From: Rahnella rivi
GTDB lineage: Bacteria; Pseudomonadota; Gammaproteobacteria; Enterobacterales; Enterobacteriaceae
Direction: 5' to 3'
DNA: 64,000 bases
Assembly: GCF_019049655.1 (NCBI RefSeq)
Contig: NZ_JAFMOX010000060.1
Location: forward strand, 124,001-188,000
Shown: one piece after another, positions 32,435 through 41,735 of the stretch
Layout: every line of letters starts with the position of its first letter
Numbering within the stretch: position 1 is the first letter of the stretch
The notes under the pieces: generated by a model
What the model was told of the DNA's origin: nothing
Database searches by the model: none
Seen by the model: the letters and a program-made list of their open reading frames with translations, nothing else
Made by a program: the position numbers and the translations under genes

Positions 32435-33016
32435 TCAGACGCGCAGAACTTGCGCTGAAAGAGAGGCTGCGGGCGTGGCAACCGGACGGCGACGGCTGAG
32501 TGCCAGATAGAAGTTTTCCAGCGATTCGTTAAGACGCTCGGCCAGTGCCGGGTCCAGCGTGGCCGGGAACGTTTGATAATCAGTGATCAGGCTGTCATCG
32601 GCGAAAACACCTTGCAGAACTTCCTGCGCTTTCAGCGAAGCGAGCACCGGTTTGAGTGCGTAATCCACCGCAAGCATGTGGCCGATGGAACCCGCCGTGG
32701 CCAGGGGCAGAACGACTTTGTGATCCAGTGCGCGTTCCGGCAGCAGATCCAGCAGCGTTTTTAACGCACCTGAAAACGACGCTTTATAGACCGGCGTCGC
32801 GACAATCAAACCATCTGCACTTGCCAGCTCGGCAATCAGTTGTTTCAGCTGCGGGCTGGAGAAATTTGCAAACAGCAGGTCATCGGCGGAAAAATCCTGA
32901 AGATTGTAGGTGAAGACCTCCACGCCACGGCTCGCCAGCCACTGGTGACTGAGCGCCAGCAGGGAAGAAGAGCGGGAAGGTTGTCGCGGGCTGCCTGCCA
33001 GAGTTATAACGCGCAT
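32435..33016 (-). CDS. ssuE: NAD(P)H-dependent FMN reductase SsuE
   Basis: Flavodoxin-like reductase that supplies FMNH2 to SsuD. 193 residues (191 in E. coli). The start [17 protein letters not shown] has the phosphate-binding GSPR loop; [14 protein letters not shown] is the flavin-contacting segment. AAGGA lies just upstream of the start. First gene of the operon; in E. coli it is activated by Cbl and limited by CysB during sulfate starvation. Confidence 0.96.
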   Translation of the reverse strand: MRVITLAGSPRQPSRSSSLLALSHQWLASRGVEVFTYNLQDFSADDLLFANFSSPQLKQLIAELASADGLIVATPVYKASFSGALKTLLDLLPERALDHKVVLPLATAGSIGHMLAVDYALKPVLASLKAQEVLQGVFADDSLITDYQTFPATLDPALAERLNESLENFYLALSRRRPVATPAASLSAQVLRV

Positions 33017-33209
33017 CTCTATTCCTTATAACAAATAGTTATAGAACCATTATTTTCATTAACAAAGTGAAATTAACGTAACAGGCAGAGGCGGCGGAGC
33101 GGAAATCTCAATTTTGGCTATCAATAGTCGCAAAACGGATAAAGCGCCCTCAGCGGGAGGGGCACCCTGAGGCAGGAACGGAAGAAAACGTGAATCAGAA
33201 GTAAAGAAA

Positions 33210-33225
33210 AAGTAATCGTTTGCGC
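33210..33225 (+). promoter_or_regulatory. PurR-like operator upstream of pyrD
   Basis: AAGTAATCGTTTGCGC matches the PurR consensus ACGCAAACGTTTGCGT at 12 of 16 positions, with the right half nearly perfect. E. coli pyrD is known to be repressed by PurR, so the site is expected here. Confidence 0.45.
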
Positions 33226-33261
33226 ACGTGGGCATTTATTACGGCAATTGGCCGGTTATCG

Positions 33262-33328
33262 TTTCCAATTGACCGGCGGTTAGTCGATAATACTGCCCCG
33301 TCTAGCCACCGGGAATCCAGGAGTCTCC
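33262..33328 (+). promoter_or_regulatory. pyrD promoter and pyrimidine-sensing leader
   Basis: TTTCCA (33262-33267) and GATAAT (33286-33291) are 18 bases apart. The likely start falls in TGCCCCG (33294-33300). E. coli pyrD is controlled by start-site choice within a C run: long C-start transcripts fold over the ribosome site. Here CCCG (33297-33300) can pair with CGGG just before CCAGGAG, so the same control is plausible but inferred. Confidence 0.4.
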
Positions 33329-34339
33329 ATGTATTATCCTCTTGTCAGGAAAGCACTGTTTCAGCTCAATCCAGAGCGCGCCCACGAGTTAACCTTTCGT
33401 CAGCTGAGCCGTATTTCCGGCACACCGCTTGAATTTTTGATCCGCCAGTCAGTACCGACGAAACCGGTGAACTGTATGGGGCTGTCTTTTAAAAACCCGC
33501 TAGGGCTGGCCGCCGGTCTTGATAAAGATGGCGAATGTATTGATGCGTTTGGTGCCATGGGCTTTGGATTTATTGAGGTCGGAACCGTTACCCCGCGTGC
33601 GCAGGACGGCAATGATAAACCGCGTTTATTCCGTATAGTGGAAGCGGAAGGCCTGATTAACCGCATGGGCTTTAATAACCACGGTGTTGATAATCTGGTC
33701 AATAACGTCAAAAAATCCCATTTTGGCGGCATCATCGGCATTAATATCGGTAAGAATAAAGATACGCCGGTAGAGCAGGGCAAAGACGATTATCTGACCT
33801 GTATGGAGAAGGTATATCCGTATGCGGGCTATATCGCCGTGAATATTTCATCCCCCAACACACCGGGATTACGTTCGCTGCAATACGGCGAAGCGCTGGA
33901 TGATTTACTGGCAGCGATCAAGAATAAACAGCTCGAACTCCAACAGCGTCATCAGAAATATGTTCCTGTTGCCGTGAAGATCGCGCCCGATCTTTCTCAG
34001 GAAGAATTGATCCAAATAGCTGACAGTCTGGTGCGTCATAATATGGATGGCGTAATTGCGACTAACACCACGCTCGATCGTAAACTCGTTCAGGGGCTTA
34101 ATTATTGTGAGCAGGTCGGTGGCCTCAGCGGGCGTCCGGTGCAGCTTCGCAGTACAGAAATCATCCGTATGTTGTCGAATGAATTACAAGGCCGTCTGCC
34201 TATTATTGGCGTGGGCGGGATTGATTCATTAACCGCTGCGCGCGAAAAGATGGCTGCCGGGTCATCCTTAATTCAAATCTATTCCGGATTTATCTTCAAA
34301 GGCCCTGGTCTGATCAAAGATATTGTTACCCACATCTAA
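33329..34339 (+). CDS. pyrD: dihydroorotate dehydrogenase (quinone), class 2
   Basis: Membrane-associated flavoenzyme that oxidises dihydroorotate to orotate with ubiquinone, the fourth step of pyrimidine synthesis. 336 residues, as in E. coli. The N-terminal helical extension ([20 protein letters not shown]) is the quinone/membrane part of class 2 enzymes. The [11 protein letters not shown] motif contains the catalytic Ser; GVGGIDS binds FMN. The start follows CCAGGAG. Confidence 0.98.
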   Translation: MYYPLVRKALFQLNPERAHELTFRQLSRISGTPLEFLIRQSVPTKPVNCMGLSFKNPLGLAAGLDKDGECIDAFGAMGFGFIEVGTVTPRAQDGNDKPRLFRIVEAEGLINRMGFNNHGVDNLVNNVKKSHFGGIIGINIGKNKDTPVEQGKDDYLTCMEKVYPYAGYIAVNISSPNTPGLRSLQYGEALDDLLAAIKNKQLELQQRHQKYVPVAVKIAPDLSQEELIQIADSLVRHNMDGVIATNTTLDRKLVQGLNYCEQVGGLSGRPVQLRSTEIIRMLSNELQGRLPIIGVGGIDSLTAAREKMAAGSSLIQIYSGFIFKGPGLIKDIVTHI

Positions 34340-34525
34340 TATTTTTCTTCCTCATGACGAGTCAGGGGTTTATTTATTAACCCGGCTCGTCTATATTTTG
34401 TCCACTGAGTTTAATTCAGGCTCAGGATTTGTCTGATTTCTTTTCATTATAAAAAAATCTATTCTTATCGGGATAGCAGGTAATGAAGTCAGATTGCGGG
34501 CATTGAGGGTGAACAGGATGACGAA

Positions 34526-35074
34526 ATGAAAATCAAACCAGATGATAATTGGCGTTGGTATTTTGATGCTGAACATGACCGACTGATGTTGGATCTCGCC
34601 AATGGCATGATTTTCCGTTCCCGTTTTCCGGCTAAAATGCTCACGCCTGATGCTTTTGGCGAAATGACTTTTTGCGTCGATGATGCGGCGCTGTATTTCG
34701 ATTTCGAAGAACAATGTAAACAGATTAAACTCGGGGCAGAGCAGCGCGCCGAATTAGTATTAAATGCTCTGGTCGCTTTTCGTTTTTTAAAGCCGCTGAT
34801 GCCCAAGAGCTGGCATTTCAGTCAGCAGGTGCGTCCGTTCCAGCCGGGTAACGGCCAGCTTGCACAAGTGCAGGTGATGGAAAGCGGCGAACAGGCCACG
34901 CTGCTGATTGTTGAGTCAGGCGATAATGCGAGCTTGTGCTTACTGGCGCAGGAAAGGCTGACAGTGGCAGGGCGCGGCATGGTGCTGGGGGATGCGATTA
35001 AAATCATGCATGACCGGCTGATGCCCGCAACGATCAGAACCAGCAGCCGCGATGTGTATGACCAGGCGGTGTAA
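34526..35074 (+). CDS. zapC: cell division protein ZapC
   Basis: Z-ring-associated protein that bundles FtsZ filaments. 182 residues (180 in E. coli). The start [20 protein letters not shown], the MLTPDAF segment and the C-terminal [11 protein letters not shown] are close to E. coli ZapC (YcbW); the middle is more variable. Single gene between pyrD and the opposed ycbX. Confidence 0.94.
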   Translation: MKIKPDDNWRWYFDAEHDRLMLDLANGMIFRSRFPAKMLTPDAFGEMTFCVDDAALYFDFEEQCKQIKLGAEQRAELVLNALVAFRFLKPLMPKSWHFSQQVRPFQPGNGQLAQVQVMESGEQATLLIVESGDNASLCLLAQERLTVAGRGMVLGDAIKIMHDRLMPATIRTSSRDVYDQAV

Positions 35075-35077
35075 TCC

Positions 35078-35100
35078 TTTATCAGCGACGCTCTGATAAA
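35078..35100. repeat. inverted repeat between zapC and ycbX
   Basis: TTTATCAG / CTGATAAA with a seven-base loop, four bases after the zapC stop. It lacks a clear T tract on either strand, so it is only a possible terminator or mRNA end. Confidence 0.4.
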
Positions 35101-35143
35101 ACCGCCTGTTCTTTCCGATCTCAAATTTCCGAACTCTACAATT

Positions 35144-36247
35144 CTAGCTGAGCACGATATCCGAGGCCGGAATACAACTGCACGCCAGAATCGTCCCGTC
35201 TTTACCGACCGCACTTTCTTTCAGCGGTGACACCTGCCCGTCTTTCAACGTCATTTTACAGGCTCCGCAAATTCCCGCCCTGCATGAATAAGGGATGCGT
35301 AACCCCTGTAACTCCAGCTGTTCGAGTAAAATCTGCTGATTGTTGCCGGTAAATTCGGTGCCCTGATAATTAATGGTCAGAGTCTGTGCGCTGTTTTTAG
35401 GCGCTTCAACACTTTCAATCACTTGACCCGCGCCGTAAGGGCGGGGCGGTTTAGTCGTCAGGATCTGCACGCTGTCGCCGGCGCGGATCACGCCTGAATT
35501 GCGGGCAATCATGTTCTGACCGAAATCCACATCGCCGTCGCTGGCCGTACGGTAGCTTTGCAGAGTTTTCAGCGGCTCCCCGCCCGGATGCTTACGCCCT
35601 CGCTCAATACTGACGGTCGTGAAAATACAGCGGCTGCAAGGTTTAACCAGATCGAAGATCACTTCGCCGATACGGATCGTCTGCCACGTGTCCTCGGCGT
35701 AGGCTTCTGCGCCGCTCACAACGATATTAGGGCGGAACTGCTCCGTTCTGACGCCACCCGGACAGCGACGTTGTAAATCCTGCATCGAAGCTTCATTGAT
35801 CAGTAAATACGGGAATCCGTCGGCAAACGAAAGCGGCACTTCAGGATGTTTTTTGACCCGGCGGGTCGGTTCGTCACCTACCCAGCGCAACTGAACGTCA
35901 CGCTTTAAATAACCACTCAACCAGCGATTTACCGGTTCTGGCGCGATGAGTGAGGTAAACTGATTGCCCCAGACTTCTGTCGGCTGATTCTGGCCGTTGA
36001 ATTCACTGAATTTGACGCTGATGCTCTCGCCTTCCGGCGGGACAATCATCAGGCCATCGGGTAACAGAACCGGGGTGAACAACACCAGACTCGGATACTG
36101 GCGGGCGGTAATAAACATGCCCTGAGGGTCGGTCAGCATAAACTGGCGATCAAACGCCAGACCCGTTGCGGTGACCAGCGAATGAGACACTTGCAGGCCA
36201 CGCATGGATTTTATCGGGTGAACAAATAAACGTGAAAGAATGGGCAC
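35144..36247 (-). CDS. ycbX: MOSC and 2Fe-2S domain protein YcbX
   Basis: In E. coli YcbX is a molybdenum-cofactor enzyme that reduces N-hydroxylated base analogues such as 6-hydroxylaminopurine. 367 residues (369 in E. coli). An N-terminal MOSC_N beta-barrel ([14 protein letters not shown]), then the MOSC domain with the cofactor Cys in [13 protein letters not shown], then a C-terminal ferredoxin-like domain (about 285-367) with the CRAGICGAC cluster motif and a final Cys pair near the end (ACSC). Divergent from rlmKL. Confidence 0.95.
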   Translation of the reverse strand: MPILSRLFVHPIKSMRGLQVSHSLVTATGLAFDRQFMLTDPQGMFITARQYPSLVLFTPVLLPDGLMIVPPEGESISVKFSEFNGQNQPTEVWGNQFTSLIAPEPVNRWLSGYLKRDVQLRWVGDEPTRRVKKHPEVPLSFADGFPYLLINEASMQDLQRRCPGGVRTEQFRPNIVVSGAEAYAEDTWQTIRIGEVIFDLVKPCSRCIFTTVSIERGRKHPGGEPLKTLQSYRTASDGDVDFGQNMIARNSGVIRAGDSVQILTTKPPRPYGAGQVIESVEAPKNSAQTLTINYQGTEFTGNNQQILLEQLELQGLRIPYSCRAGICGACKMTLKDGQVSPLKESAVGKDGTILACSCIPASDIVLS

Positions 36248-36357
36248 TTAACATCGCCTCTCTGATTTTCGATCTTAAAAGAGAACCAGAGACTTTATGA
36301 CAAGCGCCCGGGATTAGCTATAATGCGCAACAATTTTATTTTTGGTGATATGTCGAT

Positions 36358-38478
36358 ATGAACTCTTTGTTTGCCAGCACGGCGCGTGGACTGGAAGAAC
36401 TGTTAAAAAGCGAACTGGAAACGCTGGGTGCGCAAGCCTGCAAAGTTGTGCAGGGAGGGGTGCATTTTGAAGGTGACGATCGCCTGATGTATAAAAGCTT
36501 GCTGTGGAGCCGCCTGGCTTCGCGCATCCTGCTGCCTCTGAACGAATTTAAAGTCCACAGTGACTTAGATCTTTATCTTGGCGTAATGGCCATCGACTGG
36601 CCGGAAATTTTCAGCGTTGATAAAACCTTCGCGGTGCATTTCAGCGGCCTGAACGACGAAATCCGCAACAGTCAGTACGGTGCGCTGAAAGTGAAAGACG
36701 CCATCGTTGACAGCTTTACCCGCAAAATGGATGAACGTCCGAATGTGGCGAAGCAGTTGCCCGACATCCGCGTTAACGTATTTCTGCAACGTGATACCGC
36801 CAGCGTCGCGCTGGATCTGAGCGGCGAAGGCCTGCATCAGCGTGGCTACCGTGACCTTGCCGGTCAGGCACCGCTGAAAGAAAATCTGGCTGCCGCTATC
36901 GTGATGCGCTCCGGCTGGCAGTCGGGCACACCGATGCTGGATCCGATGTGTGGTTCAGGCACCTTGCTGATTGAAGCCGCAATGATCGCCGCCGATCGTG
37001 CACCGGGTCTGCACCGTCCACACTGGGGTTTCACCGGGTGGAACAAATTCGATACCGAGCTGTGGCGTGAACTGACAACGGAAGCGCAGGTTCGTACCCG
37101 CCGCGCCGTGCAGGAAACGTCCTCTCGTTTCTTCGGTTCTGATATCGACCGCCGTGTGATCGAGATGGCGCGCTCCAACGCCCGTCGCGCCGGTGTGTCA
37201 GAAATTATCAGCTTCGAAGCGGCTGAAGTGGGCAAACTGGTTAATCCGTTGCCTGAAGGCCCGACCGGTACTGTCATCAGTAACCCGCCATACGGCGAGC
37301 GTCTGGAAAGTGAACCGGCGCTGATTGCCTTGCATAATCAGCTGGGCCGCATCATGAAGATGCAGTTTGGCGGCTGGCAGTTGTCCCTGTTCAGCGCATC
37401 GCCTGAGCTGCTGAGCTGTGTGCAGTTGCGCGCCGATCGCCAGTTCAAAGCGAAGAACGGCCCGCTGGAATGCGTGCAGAAAAACTATCAGTTGTCGGAA
37501 AACCCAACCGGTGCTGCGGGCGTGCAGATGGCAGAAGACTATGCCAACCGTCTGCGTAAAAACGTCAAAAAGCTGGAAAAATGGGCCAAACAGCAGGGGA
37601 TTGAATGCTATCGCCTGTATGACGCTGATTTGCCGGATTACAACGTGGCGGTTGACCGCTACGGCAGTAAAGTCGTGGTGCAGGAATACGCGCCACCAAA
37701 AACCGTGGATGCGCAAAAAGCCCGTCAGCGTCTGTTCGACGTGATCAACGCTACGCTTGCGGTGCTGGATGTTTCCTCCAGCCAGCTGGTGTTGAAAACC
37801 CGTGAACGTCAGAAGGGCACTAACCAGTATGAAAAACTCGCGCAAAAAGGTGAGTTCCAGCTGGTAGAAGAATTTAACGCTAAGCTGTGGGTGAACCTGA
37901 CCGATTATCTCGACACAGGTCTGTTCCTCGATCACCGTATCGCGCGCAAAATGCTGGGCGAAATGAGCAACGGTAAAGACTTCCTGAACCTGTTTGCTTA
38001 TACCGGAACAGCCAGTGTTCATGCAGGTCTGGGCGGCGCACGCAGTACGACTACCGTAGATATGTCCCGAACCTATCTGGAGTGGGCTGAGAAAAACCTG
38101 CGCGTTAATGGCCTGACCGGTCGTCAGCATCGTCTGATTCAGGCGGATTGCCTGTCCTATCTCGGCATGTGCGACGAACAGTTCGATGTGATCTTTATCG
38201 ATCCGCCGACATTCTCAAACTCCAAACGTATGGCTGAAAGTTTCGACGTGCAGCGCGATCACCTTTCATTAATGAAAGATTTGAAGCGTATCCTGCGTCG
38301 CAACGGTACCATCATGTTCTCCAACAACAAGCGCGGCTTCCAGATGGATCTCGACGGACTGAGCAAACTGGGTCTGAGCGCGAAAGAAATCACCAGCCAA
38401 ACCCTGTCACAGGATTTCGCCCGTAATCGTCAAATTCATAACTGCTGGCTGCTCTCTCACGCTGGCGAGGAAAAATAA
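36358..38478 (+). CDS. rlmL: bifunctional 23S rRNA methyltransferase RlmKL
   Basis: Fusion enzyme making m2G2445 (RlmL half) and m7G2069 (RlmK half) in 23S rRNA. 706 residues (702 in E. coli). A THUMP domain (about 45-155) is followed by the RlmL methyltransferase with DPMCGSGT at 195-202 and the catalytic NPPYGER from residue 309. The RlmK half has the SAM-binding [10 protein letters not shown] and DPPTFS from residue 615. uup starts five bases later, so the two are probably co-transcribed. Confidence 0.98.
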   Translation: MNSLFASTARGLEELLKSELETLGAQACKVVQGGVHFEGDDRLMYKSLLWSRLASRILLPLNEFKVHSDLDLYLGVMAIDWPEIFSVDKTFAVHFSGLNDEIRNSQYGALKVKDAIVDSFTRKMDERPNVAKQLPDIRVNVFLQRDTASVALDLSGEGLHQRGYRDLAGQAPLKENLAAAIVMRSGWQSGTPMLDPMCGSGTLLIEAAMIAADRAPGLHRPHWGFTGWNKFDTELWRELTTEAQVRTRRAVQETSSRFFGSDIDRRVIEMARSNARRAGVSEIISFEAAEVGKLVNPLPEGPTGTVISNPPYGERLESEPALIALHNQLGRIMKMQFGGWQLSLFSASPELLSCVQLRADRQFKAKNGPLECVQKNYQLSENPTGAAGVQMAEDYANRLRKNVKKLEKWAKQQGIECYRLYDADLPDYNVAVDRYGSKVVVQEYAPPKTVDAQKARQRLFDVINATLAVLDVSSSQLVLKTRERQKGTNQYEKLAQKGEFQLVEEFNAKLWVNLTDYLDTGLFLDHRIARKMLGEMSNGKDFLNLFAYTGTASVHAGLGGARSTTTVDMSRTYLEWAEKNLRVNGLTGRQHRLIQADCLSYLGMCDEQFDVIFIDPPTFSNSKRMAESFDVQRDHLSLMKDLKRILRRNGTIMFSNNKRGFQMDLDGLSKLGLSAKEITSQTLSQDFARNRQIHNCWLLSHAGEEK

Positions 38479-38483
38479 AGTTT

Positions 38484-40388
38484 ATGTCGTTAATTAGTAT
38501 GTCAGGTGCCTGGCTGTCATTCAGTGACTCGCCGCTGTTGGATAACACCGAATTGCACATCGAGCCGAACGAGCGCGTGTGTCTGGTTGGACGTAACGGC
38601 GCCGGTAAATCGACGCTGATGAAAATTCTCAACCGTGAAGTGCCGCTGGATGACGGGCGCATCGTGTACGAGCAGGATTTGATTGTGGCGCGTCTGCAAC
38701 AGGATCCACCGCGTAACGTTGCCGGTACCGTATTTGACTTCGTCTCTGAAGGCGTCTTCGAGCAAGCTGAACATCTGAAGGCGTATCACGCTATTTCGCA
38801 TCTGGTCGAAACCGATCCGAGCGAAAAGAACCTGAACAAACTGGCGCAGGTGATGGAAATCCTCGATCACCAGGGCCTGTGGCAGCTCGACAGCCGTATC
38901 AACGAAGTGCTCTTGAAACTGGGTCTGGATGCTGACACCGAACTGAAAGCACTGTCTGGCGGCTGGCTGCGTAAAGCCGCGCTGGGACGTGCGCTGGTCA
39001 GCGCTCCCCAGATTTTGTTGCTCGATGAACCGACCAACCACCTGGATATCGAAAGTATCGCGTGGCTGGAAGAGTTCCTGAAAGAATTCCAGGGCAGCAT
39101 AATCTTCATTTCCCATGACCGTTCTTTCATTCGCAATATGGCGACCCGCATTGTCGATCTCGACCGCGGCAAACTGGTTTCCTACCCGGGTAACTACGAA
39201 GCTTATCTGCTGGCGAAAGAAGAAGCGCTGCGCGTTGAAGAGCTGCAAAATGCCGAGTTCGATAAAAAACTGGCGCAGGAAGAAGTGTGGATCCGCCAGG
39301 GTATCAAAGCCCGACGTACCCGTAACGAAGGCCGCGTACGCGCCCTGAAAGCCCTGCGTAAAGAGCGCTCCGATCGCCGTGAAGTGATGGGCACCGCCAA
39401 AATGCAGGTGGTTGAAGCCGCAAGCTCCGGCAAGATCGTCTTTGAAATGGAAGACGTTAACTACAGCGTGGCCGGTAAACAACTGGTCAGCAACTTCTCG
39501 GCTCAGGTGATGCGCGGCGATAAAATTGCGCTGATCGGTCCGAACGGTTGTGGCAAAACGACGCTGCTGAAACTGATGTTAAGCCAGATTAAGGCTGACA
39601 GTGGCCGTGTTCACTGCGGTACCAAGCTGGAAGTGGCGTATTTCGATCAGCACCGTGCCGAGCTGGATCCTGAACGTACCGTGATGGATAACCTCGCGGA
39701 AGGTAAGCAGGAAGTGATGGTCAATGGCCGTTCACGCCATGTTCTGGGCTACCTCCAGGACTTCCTGTTCCATCCAAAACGTGCAATGACCCCGGTGAAA
39801 GCACTCTCGGGCGGCGAACGTAACCGTCTGCTGCTGGCAAAATTGTTCCTGCGCCCAAGCAACCTGTTGATTCTCGATGAACCAACCAATGACCTGGATG
39901 TGGAAACTCTCGAGCTGCTGGAAGAGATGATCGATTCCTATCAGGGCACCGTAATGCTGGTGAGCCATGACCGTGAATTTGTTGATAACTCGGCCACTGA
40001 ATGCTGGATTTACGAAGGCAACGGCGTGATCAACAGCTATGTCGGCGGTTACCATGACGCGCAGCATCAACGCCGTCATCAGAAGCCAATCCGTCAGGTT
40101 GCGGCAGCTGAAAATAAAGCACCTGCGCAGCCGAAAGCAGAACAGGCCAAACGCACGGCGAACAAGCTCAGCTATAATCAACAACGTGAGCTTGAACAAT
40201 TGCCACTGCAAATCAGCACACTGGAAGAAAAAATTGAAGCACTGCAACAGCAGATGAGCGATGCGAATTTCTTCACACTTCCTCATGAAGAAACTCAGCA
40301 AGTGCTTGCGGCTTTCGCTGCTGCAGAGCAGGAGTTAGAGCAGGCGTTCGAACGTTGGGAAGCGCTGGAAGCGCAGAAAAACGGCTAA
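38484..40388 (+). CDS. uup: ABC-F ATPase Uup
   Basis: Cytoplasmic ABC-F protein with two nucleotide-binding domains and no membrane part; E. coli Uup affects ribosome function and lowers precise transposon excision. 634 residues (635 in E. coli). Walker A motifs GRNGAGKST (about 36) and GPNGCGKTT; signatures LSGGWLRKAALGRAL and LSGGERNRLLLAKL; a charged linker between them; a C-terminal coiled coil (about 565-630) that binds DNA in E. coli. Confidence 0.97.
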   Translation: MSLISMSGAWLSFSDSPLLDNTELHIEPNERVCLVGRNGAGKSTLMKILNREVPLDDGRIVYEQDLIVARLQQDPPRNVAGTVFDFVSEGVFEQAEHLKAYHAISHLVETDPSEKNLNKLAQVMEILDHQGLWQLDSRINEVLLKLGLDADTELKALSGGWLRKAALGRALVSAPQILLLDEPTNHLDIESIAWLEEFLKEFQGSIIFISHDRSFIRNMATRIVDLDRGKLVSYPGNYEAYLLAKEEALRVEELQNAEFDKKLAQEEVWIRQGIKARRTRNEGRVRALKALRKERSDRREVMGTAKMQVVEAASSGKIVFEMEDVNYSVAGKQLVSNFSAQVMRGDKIALIGPNGCGKTTLLKLMLSQIKADSGRVHCGTKLEVAYFDQHRAELDPERTVMDNLAEGKQEVMVNGRSRHVLGYLQDFLFHPKRAMTPVKALSGGERNRLLLAKLFLRPSNLLILDEPTNDLDVETLELLEEMIDSYQGTVMLVSHDREFVDNSATECWIYEGNGVINSYVGGYHDAQHQRRHQKPIRQVAAAENKAPAQPKAEQAKRTANKLSYNQQRELEQLPLQISTLEEKIEALQQQMSDANFFTLPHEETQQVLAAFAAAEQELEQAFERWEALEAQKNG

Positions 40389-40401
40389 CACTGCACGCTT
40401 A

Positions 40402-40435
40402 TCGGCAACCGGCTATAGGGAATACCGGTTGCCGA
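40402..40435 (+). terminator. strong hairpin between uup and pqiA
   Basis: Eleven-bp perfect stem TCGGCAACCGG / CCGGTTGCCGA with a 12-base loop. No T tract follows beyond AATCTTT, so it may be a weak terminator, an attenuator or an mRNA-end stabiliser. Confidence 0.45.
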
Positions 40436-40469
40436 AATCTTTGGCCTTTCCGCTATTGAGGAGTCGCTT

Positions 40470-41735
40470 GTGTGTTCTGATGCCCATGGTCCGCACATCT
40501 TATGCCCCCAATGCGACATGCTGGTGGCAATACCTGGTTTGAATATCGGGCAAAAGGCCGTTTGTCCACGTTGCCATACGACGCTGACAACCCGCTGGAA
40601 TGAGCCTCGCAGACGTCCTGTCGGTTACGCAATCAGCGCCTTGTTTATGCTGTTGCTCGCCAACCTTTTCCCCTTTGTGAATATGAACGTTGCCGGACTG
40701 AGCAGCGAAGTTACGCTGGTGCAAATCCCGCAGGTGCTGGTGTCAGAAGATTACGCCAGTATGGCCTCACTGTTTATGATCGTGGTGCAACTGCTCCCGG
40801 CCATCTGCATGGTGTCTATCATTATTCTCTATCAGGGCATAAACATCCCCGTTCACTGGAAAGTGAGTATCGCGCGTACCCTGTTCAGGCTGAAAAGCTG
40901 GTGCATGGTGGAGATATTTCTCGCCGGTGTTCTGGTCAGTTTCGTTAAGCTGATGGCCTACGGCGACGTTGGCGTCGGGACCAGTTTCATCCCCTATGTT
41001 CTGTTCTGTTTATTGCAATTACGCGCGTTCCAGTGCACTGACCGCTTCTGGTTATGGCAGCATATCGAGCCTGCTCCGGCGGTTGAACACCCTGTTCGCG
41101 TGGGCGAAAGTGGCCTGCGACAGGGGCTGCGTTCATGTCACTGCTGTATGGCGATTTTGCCCGTTGATCAAAAAGAGTGCGGCCGCTGCAAGAGCCATGG
41201 CCATGCACGGCGTAAAAACAGCCTGCAATGGACGATGGCGCTTTTGGTCACCTCGGTTCTGCTCTATCTTCCGGCCAATCTGTTGCCGATCATGATCACT
41301 CAGGTGCTGGGAACCCCGATGCCTTCGACGATCATGGCCGGTGTGGTGCTGCTGTGGAGTGATGGTTCTTATCCGGTGGCGATGGTGATTTTTATCGCCA
41401 GTATCATGGTGCCGACGTTAAAAATGATCGCGATTGCCTGGCTGTGCTGGGATGCGAACAGCAATAAAGAAATTGACCGTGAAAGGTTGCATGTGATTTA
41501 CGAACTTGTTGAATTTGTTGGCCGCTGGTCGATGATTGACGTGTTTGTGATTGCGGTACTTTCTGCACTGGTAAGAATGGGGCAGCTCATGAGTATTTAT
41601 CCGGACATCGGCGCGCTGCTGTTTGCTGGCGTCGTCATCCTCACTATGTTCGCTGCAATGACGTTTGACCCAAGGCTCATTTGGGATCGTGCCGGAATGA
41701 AGTCTACAAAGGAGCCACAAGATGGCAGGAAATAA
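40470..41735 (+). CDS. pqiA: intermembrane transport protein PqiA
   Basis: Inner-membrane component of the PqiABC system, which bridges the inner and outer membranes and is thought to move lipids. 421 residues (417 in E. coli). Two PqiA repeats, each a four-Cys zinc ribbon (CPQC...CPRC near the N-terminus; CHCC...CGRC near 215) followed by four transmembrane helices. Starts at GTG (VCSDAHG read as MCSDAHG) behind GAGGAG. In E. coli the operon is induced by paraquat through SoxRS. Overlaps pqiB by 14 bases. Confidence 0.96.
   Translation: MCSDAHGPHILCPQCDMLVAIPGLNIGQKAVCPRCHTTLTTRWNEPRRRPVGYAISALFMLLLANLFPFVNMNVAGLSSEVTLVQIPQVLVSEDYASMASLFMIVVQLLPAICMVSIIILYQGINIPVHWKVSIARTLFRLKSWCMVEIFLAGVLVSFVKLMAYGDVGVGTSFIPYVLFCLLQLRAFQCTDRFWLWQHIEPAPAVEHPVRVGESGLRQGLRSCHCCMAILPVDQKECGRCKSHGHARRKNSLQWTMALLVTSVLLYLPANLLPIMITQVLGTPMPSTIMAGVVLLWSDGSYPVAMVIFIASIMVPTLKMIAIAWLCWDANSNKEIDRERLHVIYELVEFVGRWSMIDVFVIAVLSALVRMGQLMSIYPDIGALLFAGVVILTMFAAMTFDPRLIWDRAGMKSTKEPQDGRK

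Larger units (their letters stand above)
33017..33328. promoter_or_regulatory. divergent control region between ssuE and pyrD
   Basis: 312 bases, no supported gene. The ssu-proximal half is AT-rich, as expected for a Cbl-activated promoter, but I cannot pick out a specific Cbl site. The pyrD-proximal half carries a PurR-like site and the pyrD promoter, listed separately. Confidence 0.4.

Noticed and set aside
37198..38130. Minus-strand open frame of 310 codons
   Set aside because: Lies wholly inside rlmL, antisense to it; no family resemblance, and composition is that of a complementary-strand shadow.
38517..39482. Minus-strand open frame of 321 codons
   Set aside because: Antisense to uup, Phe/Gln-rich shadow composition, no ribosome site or domain.
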